DNA of 48,025 bases from contig NZ_BAGJ01000059.1 of NCBI RefSeq assembly GCF_000308775.1, forward strand, positions 1 to 48,025. Direction: 5' to 3'. The stretch is from Nocardia testacea NBRC 100365. Lineage in GTDB: Bacteria > Actinomycetota > Actinomycetes > Mycobacteriales > Mycobacteriaceae. The notes beneath the pieces are model-generated. The model did not search any database, was not told where the DNA came from, and saw nothing but the letters and a program-made list of their open reading frames with translations. Shown piece after piece: positions 17,151-29,428 of the stretch (within the stretch, counting starts at the first letter, position 1; every line of letters starts with the position of its first letter). The position numbers were made by a program, and so were the translations under genes.

Positions 17151-20000
17151 ATGACGACCTCGGAATCTGTTGTCACCGAACTCGGTGTGGTGGGCGGAAC
17201 ACGGTTCTCGTCCGCGTTGACCGATCGTCCGTGGGAGCTGGATATCGATACCATCGCGGTGTCGGTCGGCTCCGGCGTCGGTTCGCTGGGAGCGGCACTG
17301 CGCAGGGCGTATCCGGACGCGGCGTGGAATCTGATCGAGTACGAACTGATCGATGCCCGCCACCCCCGCTTCTTCGCCCTAGGACCCGACCGGCCGGAAC
17401 AGGCGCTACTGGTCCGGCCCCGCGATACCGCCGACGACGGGGGCGCGCTGTCGGACAACACCCTCCGGCTCGCCACCGCGGAAGCTCTCCGGGCCGCTGC
17501 CGAGGGTGGTACGCGGATCCTCGGTCTGCCACTGTTCACCTCCGGAGACCTGAACCGGCCCGCGGCGGCGGTGGCGGCGGTGATGGTCGCCGCGGCAGTG
17601 GATCTCGCGAGGGAGCCGGACGGCCTCCGGCTGGACGGTCTCGTCTTCTTCTGCCGGGAGGAGGACGACGCGGCCGCGGTCACGGCGGAATTCGCCCGGG
17701 CGGTACCCGATCTGTCGGGTGGACTGGCCGGGAACCTGTCCGCCGATCTGGTCGACCCGAATATCGGCATCCCGCTCGACCGGGACCAGCTCGGCGTCGC
17801 GCCCTATGTCTCCATGCTGGCCACCGTCATCGCCGATCGCGAAACACCGCTGCCGTTGTCGATCGGGGTCTTCGGGGCATGGGGTTCGGGCAAGAGCTAC
17901 TTCATGGCGATGCTGCGCGACCGTATCGAGGGACTCGCCGGGACCGAGGAACAGTACTGCACCGAGATCGTGCAGATCGGTTTCAACGCCTGGCATTACA
18001 CCGACAGCAACCTGTGGGCCAGTCTCGGCGACGAGATCTTCCGCCAGCTCGCCGGTTCCGAACCGGACACCCGGGAACGGGCCGAGCAGATCCGCCGGGA
18101 ACTCGCCCAGCGAGTCGACCAGCGCAGGCAACTGGAACTCGCCACCCGTGACGCCGGCGAAACGGCTGCGGCGCTGCGCGCGGAGATCGAAGCGGCCACG
18201 GCGGCCCGCGAAACGACCGCCGGCGATCTCCTCGTCGCCTTGCGCGGCTCCGCGGAGTTCCGGCGGCGCGTCGACGGTTTGTGGCACCGGCTGGGGGTCG
18301 CGGACGAAGCCGCCCGGGCCCGATTGCTGGCCGAGGAGATGCACGGCACGCTCACCGAGGCCGAGGCGCTGCGGCGGGTGCCGGCCGACCGGCGCGGCCG
18401 GATCGCGCTGGCGGCAGCCGTCGTCGTCCTGCTCACCGGACTCCTGGGCGCGGTCCTGGCACCGGCGCTGCGGGACTGGCTGTCCGCGACCATCGTGCTC
18501 TTCGGTGCGTGCGCCGGCACCGGGGTCACGCTGCTGGTCCGTGCGCGGACCGGGCTGCAGACGCTGCGGGAGATGGCCGCCGAACTGCACACCGGTATGC
18601 GCGGAGCCGCCGATGCGGCGGTGGCGGAGCAGATGTCGGAAACCCTGGACCGGCTGCGGGACGCCGAAGCGCGGCAGAGTGTGGCGCAGGCGCAATTGGA
18701 CGAAGTCGTCACCCATGTGGGCGAACTCGGCCGCCGGCTGGCCCAGCTGGCGCCGGGACGCCGCCTGCACGACTTCATCGCCGACCGGGCGGGCAGCGCG
18801 GACTACTCGGGCAACCTCGGGCTGGTGTCCACCGTCCGCAAGGATTTCGAGCAGCTCGTCGCACTGATGGTGGAATGGCGGACGAGTGACCAGGAGTGGG
18901 ACCGCTCCCGGCGCCCGGTCGACCGTATCGTTCTCTATATCGACGATCTGGACCGCTGCCGCCCGGCGCAGGTGGTCGAGGTGTTGCAGGCCGTGCATCT
19001 GTTGCTGGCCTTCGAACTGTTCGTGGTGGTGGTCGGGGTGGACCCGCGGTGGCTGCTGCGTTCGCTGCGCACCGGCTACGCCGATCTGCTGTCGATGGGT
19101 ACCGACGACGATCCGGACGCGTTCGGGCGCACCCCGGAGGACTATCTGGAGAAGATCCTCAATATCCCGCTGGTACTGCCGGCGATGTCGTCGGACGGTC
19201 TGGGCCGGCTGCTTCGGTCGATGACCGGATCCCATTCCGTATCGGGCCCGCCGGCCGCATCGCCACCGCGACCGCTCACATCACTGCCACCGGCAGCGGA
19301 CCCAGGGCCGCTCTTCTCGGCGCGAGGCGAGCGGGGAGAGGGTCCGGTTGCGCTCGAATCGGAGCCGCCGGCGCTCGCGCCCGTAGCCGGCGGCGTGATC
19401 ACGGTCGAGCCCGGTTCCGAAGTCGACCGGCAGCAGCGGGAAGGCCCCCGGACACCGCCGCCACGACCGATGACCGAGGCCGAGATCGCCGCCCTCGCGG
19501 CCCTGGACACGTTGATCGAGACGCCGCGCGAGGCGAAACGTCTGGTGAACCTCTACCGGATGGTCCGAGCCACCCGTGACCTCTCCGAAGCGTCCCGTTT
19601 CCTCGGGTTCGACGGCCGGCCGGGTGAGTACCAGGCCGTGGTCGTTCTGCTGGGCCTGCTCACCGCCGGTACGCATCTGCTCGGGGTCGTGCTGGACGGG
19701 CCGCCGATGGCGGCGGAGCAGATCGACGGCGGTCTGGCGCACCGTGCACCCGGTACCGCGCTGGAACGATTCGTCGCCGATCTGGAACCGCGTCCGAGCG
19801 AGAACGGGTGGCGGAACCGTGTGGCCGGGCCGCTGCCGCCGGACCGGATCGACCAGTGGCGCCGCCTGCACCGCGGCCTGGCCCGGGTGGCCGGCAGCAC
19901 CGATCTGACCGGCCTCACCGAGTTGCAGCTGTGGCTACCGCGGGTCCGGCGGTTCTCCTATGTGCTTCCCGCCGCGGACGCCCGGGGAGCGCCGATGTAG
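17151..20000 (+). CDS. KAP-family P-loop NTPase with macro-like N-terminal domain
   Basis: The 949-residue protein starts at ATG 17151 (or GTG 17148) after GGGGGAAGGG. Residues about 10-185 form an alpha/beta region (VSVGSGVGSLGAALRRAYPDA, then GTRILGLPLFTSGDLN) that looks like a degenerate macro or similar nucleotide-sensing domain. Walker A GAWGSGKS is near 242 and Walker B RIVLYIDDLDRC near 592-603. A coiled-coil and two membrane helices (about 418-463) sit between them, the hallmark KAP insertion. A Pro-rich linker (about 700-770) precedes a helical C-terminus with sensor-like EAKRLVNLYRM. Known KAP NTPases include PifA, which aborts phage infection; a conflict role here is inference. It appears single-copy in its own unit. 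Confidence 0.82.
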   Translation: MTTSESVVTELGVVGGTRFSSALTDRPWELDIDTIAVSVGSGVGSLGAALRRAYPDAAWNLIEYELIDARHPRFFALGPDRPEQALLVRPRDTADDGGALSDNTLRLATAEALRAAAEGGTRILGLPLFTSGDLNRPAAAVAAVMVAAAVDLAREPDGLRLDGLVFFCREEDDAAAVTAEFARAVPDLSGGLAGNLSADLVDPNIGIPLDRDQLGVAPYVSMLATVIADRETPLPLSIGVFGAWGSGKSYFMAMLRDRIEGLAGTEEQYCTEIVQIGFNAWHYTDSNLWASLGDEIFRQLAGSEPDTRERAEQIRRELAQRVDQRRQLELATRDAGETAAALRAEIEAATAARETTAGDLLVALRGSAEFRRRVDGLWHRLGVADEAARARLLAEEMHGTLTEAEALRRVPADRRGRIALAAAVVVLLTGLLGAVLAPALRDWLSATIVLFGACAGTGVTLLVRARTGLQTLREMAAELHTGMRGAADAAVAEQMSETLDRLRDAEARQSVAQAQLDEVVTHVGELGRRLAQLAPGRRLHDFIADRAGSADYSGNLGLVSTVRKDFEQLVALMVEWRTSDQEWDRSRRPVDRIVLYIDDLDRCRPAQVVEVLQAVHLLLAFELFVVVVGVDPRWLLRSLRTGYADLLSMGTDDDPDAFGRTPEDYLEKILNIPLVLPAMSSDGLGRLLRSMTGSHSVSGPPAASPPRPLTSLPPAADPGPLFSARGERGEGPVALESEPPALAPVAGGVITVEPGSEVDRQQREGPRTPPPRPMTEAEIAALAALDTLIETPREAKRLVNLYRMVRATRDLSEASRFLGFDGRPGEYQAVVVLLGLLTAGTHLLGVVLDGPPMAAEQIDGGLAHRAPGTALERFVADLEPRPSENGWRNRVAGPLPPDRIDQWRRLHRGLARVAGSTDLTGLTELQLWLPRVRRFSYVLPAADARGAPM

Positions 20001-20052
20001 CGAGGACCGCTGGTCCGACCGGCGGCGTCTCGGGCACCGGCGGAACGATGCG

Positions 20053-20298
20053 GTGGGCGCGGTCCTGCCCGCGCGCACCGCGGTGCCCGCGCTGACGGTC
20101 GGCTATCTCTTCGGCTCCGGCGTGATCACCATCGCCGCGCTCGACCGTCTCCAGCAGGGCGAGACCGGCCTGGGGTTGCTCGACTTCGCGATCGCCGGAA
20201 TATATCCGGCCGTGGCCTTCCTGCTGATAACGCGGAGCGCGCGTACTCACGCCGGGCCGCGCCTGAACCGGTTCGTCCGAGGACGCTCTTGCGCGTAA
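20053..20298 (+). CDS. Small two-helix membrane protein downstream of the KAP NTPase
   Basis: A GTG at 20053 gives an 81-residue product with two hydrophobic segments, VPALTVGYLFGSGVITIAAL (about 11-30) and LLDFAIAGIYPAVAFLLIT (about 43-61), separated by a short polar loop, and a basic tail. It begins 52 bp after the KAP stop on the same strand. The frame is open further upstream and overlaps the KAP gene, so the start is uncertain and the ribosome site is weak. Function unknown; a membrane partner of the NTPase is possible. Confidence 0.5.
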   Translation: MGAVLPARTAVPALTVGYLFGSGVITIAALDRLQQGETGLGLLDFAIAGIYPAVAFLLITRSARTHAGPRLNRFVRGRSCA

Positions 20299-20434
20299 TC
20301 GGCGGGGATACGGAACCGTCCAGGCCCCGCCGCCGTGCGGGTCCTGACCCGCTGGGGTCGACCCTCGAAAGCCCACACAAATCCACGTGGGCAGCACTTT
20401 CTCGCATCAGGCGAAACCACCTGGCCGTTCTCGG

Positions 20435-20506
20435 TGGGCGCAGAGGGGTTCGAACCCCCGACCGCTGGTGTGTAAAACCAGAGCTCTACCGCTGAGCTAT
20501 ACGCCC
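20435..20506 (-). tRNA. tRNA-Val (anticodon UAC)
   Basis: The reverse strand folds as a complete 72-nt cloverleaf. The acceptor pairs GGGCGTA with TGCGCCC (one T-G pair), followed by discriminator A. The D arm holds AGCTCAGCGGTAGAGCT, and the anticodon stem CTGGT/ACCAG encloses a loop TTTACAC with anticodon TAC. The T arm reads GGGGGTTCGAACCCC. The 3' CCA is not encoded. It lies between the KAP block and ahpE. No duplicated 3' end (attachment site) was seen. Confidence 0.93.
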
Positions 20507-20537
20507 GGGTCCCCCGGAGCGTGTCCGGGGGAACGGT

Positions 20538-21002
20538 CTATGAATCTAGCGCGGCGAGCGCTTTCTCCCAAGCCGCCTGGTCACGGGGCTCTCCGGGACC
20601 GTTCATCTCCGCGAAACGGATGGTTCCCTCGCGGTCCACCACGAAGGTGCCGCGGTTGGCGAAACCTGTCACGTCGTTGAAGACGCCGTACTGCTGGGCC
20701 ACCGCGCCGTGCGGCCAGAAGTCCGACAGCAGCGGGAAGGTGTAGCCCTGTTCGGCCGCCCAGATCTTGTGGGTGGGCGGGGGGCCCACCGAGATCGCGA
20801 GGATCTCGGTGTTGTCGTTCTGGAATCGCGGCAGTTCGTCGCGAACCTTGCACAGCTCGCCCTGGCAGATGCCGGTGAAGGCGAGCGGGTAGAACACGAT
20901 CAGGACGTTCTTCTCGCCGCGGTAGTCCGACAGCGAGACTTCCTGATTGTTCTGGTCCTTGAGGGTGAACTCCGGCGCCTGGGTGCCGACCTCGAGGGGC
21001 AT
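20538..21002 (-). CDS. ahpE: Peroxiredoxin AhpE
   Basis: The 154-residue thiol peroxidase reduces hydrogen peroxide, peroxynitrite and organic peroxides. It closely follows M. tuberculosis AhpE in sequence, with the peroxidatic site PLAFTGIC (Cys46), AISVGPPPTHKIWA, FPLLSDFWPHGAV and NRGTFVVDREG. The resolving pattern is unusual: GEL-Cys51 puts a second cysteine four residues after Cys46, where mycobacterial 1-Cys AhpE has Asp. The start is ATG 21002, 6 nt after GGAGG. It is the last gene of a minus-strand run (lipoprotein, DUF3052, ahpE), the same order as Rv2240c-Rv2239c-Rv2238c. Confidence 0.92.
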   Translation of the reverse strand: MPLEVGTQAPEFTLKDQNNQEVSLSDYRGEKNVLIVFYPLAFTGICQGELCKVRDELPRFQNDNTEILAISVGPPPTHKIWAAEQGYTFPLLSDFWPHGAVAQQYGVFNDVTGFANRGTFVVDREGTIRFAEMNGPGEPRDQAAWEKALAALDS

Positions 21003-21064
21003 GAGGATCCTCCAAATCTCGGGTGCGCGCACCCCGGCCCGTGGGGTGCGCGAAACTGGGTGGC

Positions 21065-21487
21065 TCAGCGCTGCTTGGTGGGGGCCTTGGGCTGCACCAG
21101 CCGGCTGGCCGACCATTCACCGAGTTTGATGGCCGAGGTCTGGGTGAGACCGGCGGTGGGGGCGGCCTCGGCGATCTCACTGGGATCGACATGGCCCTGG
21201 TTACCGGTCTTGGGGGTGAGCACCCAGATGAAGCCGTCGTCGGCGAGTGGGCCGATCGCCTCCATCAATTCGTCGACCAGGTCCCCGTCACCGTCCCGCC
21301 ACCAGAGCAGGACGACATCGATGACCTCGTCGGAGTCCTCGTCCAGCAGTTCACTGCCGGAGGTCTCCTCGACGTCGGCCCGGAGGTCGTCGTTGGTGTC
21401 CTCGTCCCAACCCAGCTCCTGGACAACCATGCCGTGGGTGATGCCAAGCTTCTGAGCGAAATTCTGATCGTCCGCCGCGGCGACCAC
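21065..21487 (-). CDS. DUF3052 family protein
   Basis: The 140-residue acidic protein (NFAQKLGITHGMVVQELGWDEDTNDDLR, then DVVLLWWRDGDGDLVDELM, then IWVLTPKTG) belongs to DUF3052, the family of M. tuberculosis Rv2239c. The GTG start at 21487 is fixed by GAGGAGG 6 nt upstream. No catalytic residues or membrane segments are evident. It lies 62 bp upstream of ahpE and is probably cotranscribed with it. The role is unknown. Confidence 0.9.
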   Translation of the reverse strand: MVAAADDQNFAQKLGITHGMVVQELGWDEDTNDDLRADVEETSGSELLDEDSDEVIDVVLLWWRDGDGDLVDELMEAIGPLADDGFIWVLTPKTGNQGHVDPSEIAEAAPTAGLTQTSAIKLGEWSASRLVQPKAPTKQR

Positions 21488-21616
21488 GGTGGCGTCCTCC
21501 TCAACTCCCGACTACAGATATCTGCAAGCGAACATGGTTATCGGCCCTAACGCAAGCCGATCGGGTGGATCGAATTTTATATGTCGTCCGAAACCGCTGG
21601 TGACGGGCGATCCGGG

Positions 21617-22171
21617 TTACTTGGGGCAGGCATCGCGTACCGCGTTGCGCGCGTCGTTGACGCGCTTGCTGGCGTCGTTGAGCGGTCCGACGGGGGAGGC
21701 GTAGGTCATCTCCCGGGTGGCCTGGGCGAGGGCCCGGGCCGAGTCGACATAGGCGACGAACTTGATCCGCAACTCCTCGGGCAGCTGTGCGCCCGCGGTG
21801 TTCACTCCGCCCTCGACCTGTTTGGCGGCGTCTTCGAGCGCCGTGACGGCACCGTCGCGTTTGGCGTCGTAGTCGGGGGCGTTGTTGTCGTGCGCGTCGA
21901 CGAACTCGTTGTACTTGCTCACCCCGACGCCGGTGGTGCCGGGGAAGAGAGTGCAGTTGTCGGAGATGGCCTTGTCCCGGGCGGCGGCGATCTGGGACGA
22001 GGTGGCGGCGGCGGACGAGGACGAGGCGTATTCGCGATAGGAGGTCGCCTCGGCGGCGTTGGGCGTCGCGATACCTTCGACCTGCTGCGCGCAACCGGCC
22101 ACGGCGGCGCCTGCGACCAGGGCCGTCGCGGCGCACACCAGTCCGAACCGGCGCGGGTCCAGCCCTTCCAT
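21617..22171 (-). CDS. Secreted lipoprotein (Rv2240c-like position)
   Basis: The 184-residue protein starts at ATG 22171, 4 nt after GGGAGGA. A signal peptide, RRFGLVCAATALVAGAAVAGC, ends in a lipobox VAGC (Cys about 27), so it is probably lipid-anchored at the outer face of the membrane. The mature part is Ala/Ser-rich at first (about 40-65), then helical with few aromatic residues. It is divergent from aceE (start codons about 200 bp apart), as Rv2240c is from aceE in M. tuberculosis. No function is known. Confidence 0.8.
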   Translation of the reverse strand: MEGLDPRRFGLVCAATALVAGAAVAGCAQQVEGIATPNAAEATSYREYASSSSAAATSSQIAAARDKAISDNCTLFPGTTGVGVSKYNEFVDAHDNNAPDYDAKRDGAVTALEDAAKQVEGGVNTAGAQLPEELRIKFVAYVDSARALAQATREMTYASPVGPLNDASKRVNDARNAVRDACPK

Positions 22172-22372
22172 CGTCCTCCCGACTCCTCGGTAACCGCAGT
22201 GAGACGTGCCTGTCGAACGGTACTGGATGGGCGGCTGACATGATGATGTGGGACGTGCCACGCCAGTGCGCGGGTACGCCCGGAAAAGTCGTCACGAGTG
22301 ATCCGCACACCAGCGGGCCATTCGGGGTCACCGCAGCCATCAGCTCGACCACCCCCTGTACGAGGAGCAGTT

Positions 22373-25225
<2,853 letters not shown>

Positions 25226-25235
25226 CGGCGGTTCG

Positions 25236-26570
25236 ATGATCGAACGCAGACCACCGCGGCCGCGCCGGGTCTCCGAGGGCTCCAGCGAGCACGAGGTGTA
25301 CCTGCCGACCGGCGCGCTGTCGCCGAATCGGCAGACCCGCGACCCGCTACCGGACACGCTGCTCAAACGCGTCAAGCAGTTCTCCGGGCGGCTGTCCACC
25401 GAAGCCGTGGGGTCGATGCAGGACCGGTTGCCGTTCTTCGCCGACCTGGACGCCGCGCAGCGCGCCGGCGTGCAGATGCTGGTGCAGACCGCGGTGGTCA
25501 ACTTCCTGGAATGGCTCCAGGACCCGGATAGCGATATCCGGTTCAGCCTGGACGCCTTCCAGGTCATTCCGCAGGATCTGGCGCGGCGGCTGACGCTGCG
25601 CCAGACCGTGGACATGGTGCGGGTGGCCATGGAGTTCTTCGAACAGTGGCTGCCCGCACTGGCGCGTAACGACCGGCAACTGGTCGCGCTCACCGAGGCG
25701 GTGCTGCGATACGGGCGCGAGCTCGGTTTCGCGGCCGCCTCGGTGTACGCCAGCGCGGCCGAATCCCGGGGTGCCTGGGATACCCGGCTCGAAGCATTGG
25801 TGGTGGACGCGGTGGTGCGCGGCGACACCGGCCCCGACATGCTCTCCCGGGCGGCCACCCTGAACTGGGACGCGACCGCCCCGGCGACGGTCCTGGTGGG
25901 CACGCCGCCGCGGGATCAGGGCGTGTCGGTGGTCGGCGCGGTGCACACCATCGCGGCGCGGCACGGCCGGGCGGCGCTGGCGGTGGTGCAGGGCGCCCGT
26001 CTGGTGATGGTGGTGAGCGGCCCCCTGGGGGATGCGCTGCACAGCTCGCCGTTCATGGCCGATCTGCTCACCGAGGCGTTCTCGGACGGTCCGGTGGTGA
26101 TCGGGCCGACCACGCGCACGCTGGGAGCCGCGCACAGCAGCGCCCTGGAGGCGCTGGCCGGGATGGAGGCGGTGATCGGCTGGCGGGAGGCTCCGCGCCC
26201 GGTCCACGCCATGGAACTCCTGCCCGAACGAGCGCTGCTCGGTGATCGAGCTGCGGTCGACGCACTTGTCGAGTACCTTGTCCTTCCGTTGGCTTCTGCC
26301 GGTTCCGCCCTGGCGGACACCCTGGATGCCTACCTGGAATGCGGCGGTGCGGTCGAGATGTGCGCGCGTCAACTGTACGTTCATCCAAATACTGTCCGGT
26401 ATCGCCTGAAGCGGATCGGGGAAGTAACCGGTCGTGATCCGCTCAATCCGCGGGATGCGTATGTGTTACGAATCGCCGCCACAGTGGGTCGTTTGACACG
26501 AACTCGTAACGAATCGTCATCACAAACCTCAGATGACTCTTTTGTCCCATTGGACAAAGACGGGCTGTAA
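25236..26570 (+). CDS. PucR/CdaR-type regulator of fatty acid synthesis (FasR/Rv2242-like)
   Basis: The 444-residue protein has a basic N-terminus, a helical middle region and, near 235-330, an alpha/beta GGDEF-like domain of the CdaR family. It ends in a PucR C-terminal helix-turn-helix, HPNTVRYRLKRIGEVTGRDPLNP (about 386-408). Its place between aceE and fabD is that of M. tuberculosis Rv2242 and of Streptomyces FasR (SCO2386), an activator of the fab operon. It starts at ATG 25236, 10 bp after the aceE stop. A 9-bp inverted repeat just after its own stop is a candidate binding site in front of fabD. Confidence 0.88.
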   Translation: MIERRPPRPRRVSEGSSEHEVYLPTGALSPNRQTRDPLPDTLLKRVKQFSGRLSTEAVGSMQDRLPFFADLDAAQRAGVQMLVQTAVVNFLEWLQDPDSDIRFSLDAFQVIPQDLARRLTLRQTVDMVRVAMEFFEQWLPALARNDRQLVALTEAVLRYGRELGFAAASVYASAAESRGAWDTRLEALVVDAVVRGDTGPDMLSRAATLNWDATAPATVLVGTPPRDQGVSVVGAVHTIAARHGRAALAVVQGARLVMVVSGPLGDALHSSPFMADLLTEAFSDGPVVIGPTTRTLGAAHSSALEALAGMEAVIGWREAPRPVHAMELLPERALLGDRAAVDALVEYLVLPLASAGSALADTLDAYLECGGAVEMCARQLYVHPNTVRYRLKRIGEVTGRDPLNPRDAYVLRIAATVGRLTRTRNESSSQTSDDSFVPLDKDGL

Positions 26571-26608
26571 CGCGGACCCCGATTCGGTCGATCCGGACAC
26601 ACCACGCG

Positions 26609-26635
26609 GGCTTTTGTGGGGACCATACAAAAGCC
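26609..26635. promoter_or_regulatory. Inverted repeat in the fabD promoter region (candidate FasR site)
   Basis: GGCTTTTGT (26609-26617) and its exact complement ACAAAAGCC (26627-26635) are separated by 9 bp, 39 bp after the regulator stop and 64 bp before fabD. A terminator is an alternative but there is no T-run, and the A/T-rich arms stand out against the G+C-rich background. Confidence 0.5.
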
Positions 26636-26698
26636 GTCCGCAAGCTTCATTCACGTCGACATCTCGCAAATGCGGTCTCACAGTGTTTTCTTAGGTAC

Positions 26699-27613
26699 GT
26701 GATCGCGTTGTTCGCCCCTGGACAGGGCTCTCAGACACCCGGCATGCTCGCGCCCTGGCTCGACCTGCCAGGCGCTCGTGACCGCCTCGCACTGTGGTCG
26801 AAGGAATCCGGTCTGGATCTGATCCGGCTCGGAACCGAAGCGACCGCCGAAGAGATCACCGACACCGCCGTGACCCAGCCGCTCGTGGTCGCGGCCGCGC
26901 TGCTCGCCTTCGCCGAGATCGGCGATCGGCGGGTGCCGGCCGACACCATCGTGGCCGGCCACTCGGTGGGCGAACTCGCCGCCGCGGCGGTCGCCGGCGT
27001 GATCTCCGCCGACCAAGCGGTTACGCTGGCAGCCATCCGCGGTGCCGAAATGGCGAAGGCGTGCGCGCTGGAGCCGACCGGTATGTCCGCGGTGCTCGGC
27101 GGCGACGAGGCCGCTGTGCTGGCACGGCTCGAAGAACTGGAACTGGTCCCGGCCAACCGCAACGCCACCGGTCAGATCGTGGCGGCGGGACGTCTGGACG
27201 CACTGGCCGAACTGGCCGCGAATCCGCCGGAGAAGGCCCGGGTGCGGGCGCTTCCCGTGGCGGGCGCGTTCCACACCGAGTTCATGGCTCCCGCCCAACA
27301 GGCGGTAGCGGCGGCGATCGCCGAGATCACCCCGCACGAGCCGACTCGTCCCTTGCTGTCGAACGCCGACGGCAAGCCGGTCGAGTCCGGCGCGGACGCG
27401 GTGGCTAAGCTCGCCGCGCAGGTCACCCGGCCCGTCCGGTGGGACCTGTGCACCGAAACCGTCCGGAAGGCCGGTGTTTCGGCGGTGGCGGAGTTGCCAC
27501 CGGCGGGAACCCTCGTCGGCATTGCCAAACGGGAGCTCAAAGGCACGCCGAATCTGGCACTGAAGACCCCGGAGGACATCCCCGCTCTGGCCGAGCTCAC
27601 GAGCTCCGGCTAG
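26699..27613 (+). CDS. fabD: Malonyl-CoA:ACP acyltransferase
   Basis: The 304-residue enzyme moves malonyl from CoA to acyl carrier protein. It has the oxyanion motif FAPGQGSQTPGM at the N-terminus, nucleophile Ser in GHSVGE (about 89-94) and catalytic His in AGAFHTEFM. The GTG start at 26699 has only AGG nearby, so translation may rely on a short leader. It is first in the fabD-acpM-kasA group that elongates fatty acids toward mycolate precursors. The M. tuberculosis counterpart is Rv2243. Confidence 0.94.
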   Translation: MIALFAPGQGSQTPGMLAPWLDLPGARDRLALWSKESGLDLIRLGTEATAEEITDTAVTQPLVVAAALLAFAEIGDRRVPADTIVAGHSVGELAAAAVAGVISADQAVTLAAIRGAEMAKACALEPTGMSAVLGGDEAAVLARLEELELVPANRNATGQIVAAGRLDALAELAANPPEKARVRALPVAGAFHTEFMAPAQQAVAAAIAEITPHEPTRPLLSNADGKPVESGADAVAKLAAQVTRPVRWDLCTETVRKAGVSAVAELPPAGTLVGIAKRELKGTPNLALKTPEDIPALAELTSSG

Positions 27614-27740
27614 CTTGCCTACGGCCGTGTTTCCGACGAACCCTCGACGGGAGCACGGCACCGAGCGACGTAACCGTGCGTCGTCTCGGCCCGAAGAAAT
27701 ATGTAGAGCCCTACCGAGAAAATTAGAAGGGAGCCACGAA

Positions 27741-28043
27741 GTGGCCGCTCTGACCCAGGAACAAATCGTCGAGGAACTCGGCAAGATCATCGAAGAGGTT
27801 ACGGGTATCGAACCCTCCGAGGTGACCGTCGAGAAGTCCTTCGTCGATGACCTGGACATCGACTCGCTGTCCATGGTCGAGATCGCGGTTCAGACCGAGG
27901 ACAAGTACGGGGTCAAGATCCCGGACGAGGATCTGGCCAGCCTGAAGACCGTCGGCGACGCCGTCGCCTACATCCAGAAGCTCGAGGCGGAGAACGCGGA
28001 CACCGCCGCCGAGCTCAAGGCCAAGTTCGACAACGCCGAGTAG
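27741..28043 (+). CDS. acpM: Meromycolate-type acyl carrier protein
   Basis: The 100-residue acidic protein has the phosphopantetheine site DIDSLSMVE (Ser about 41) and the ACP four-helix pattern, with the extended C-terminal tail ([17 protein letters not shown]) seen in AcpM but not in short ACPs. The GTG start is 7 nt after AAGGGAG (27727-27733). It sits 127 bp after fabD and 10 bp before kasA. It carries the growing acyl chain for the FAS-II enzymes. Confidence 0.95.
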   Translation: MAALTQEQIVEELGKIIEEVTGIEPSEVTVEKSFVDDLDIDSLSMVEIAVQTEDKYGVKIPDEDLASLKTVGDAVAYIQKLEAENADTAAELKAKFDNAE

Positions 28044-28053
28044 GGCCGACACC

Positions 28054-29304
<1,251 letters not shown>

Positions 29305-29334
29305 CGGTCCGACCGAACTGTTCGACGACCCATA

Positions 29335-29370
29335 GACGGGGCCGCCGGGTTTCTTCCGGGCGGCCCCGTC
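29335..29370 (+). terminator. Terminator between kasA and accD6
   Basis: Perfect 12-bp stem GACGGGGCCGCC (29335-29346) / GGCGGCCCCGTC (29359-29370) with a 12-nt loop containing TTTCTT, 30 bp after the kasA stop. It separates accD6 from the fabD-acpM-kasA transcript. Confidence 0.8.
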
Positions 29371-29428
29371 CGGGCTTCGACACCCAGTGGCCCGCGTTTC
29401 GGGCGCACATTCTCGAGGAGACAACGCG

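Noticed and set aside
15347..17770. 807-codon open frame on the minus strand
   Set aside because: It runs antisense to the MFS and KAP genes, which have clear motifs. The product is Ser/Arg/Pro-rich and unrecognised.
17406..19235. 609-codon minus-strand frame
   Set aside because: Antisense to the KAP NTPase with its intact Walker motifs; no family signal.
16905..20506. Genomic island integrated at tRNA-Val
   Set aside because: No integrase and no second copy of the tRNA 3' end were seen near the KAP block, so integration there is not supported.
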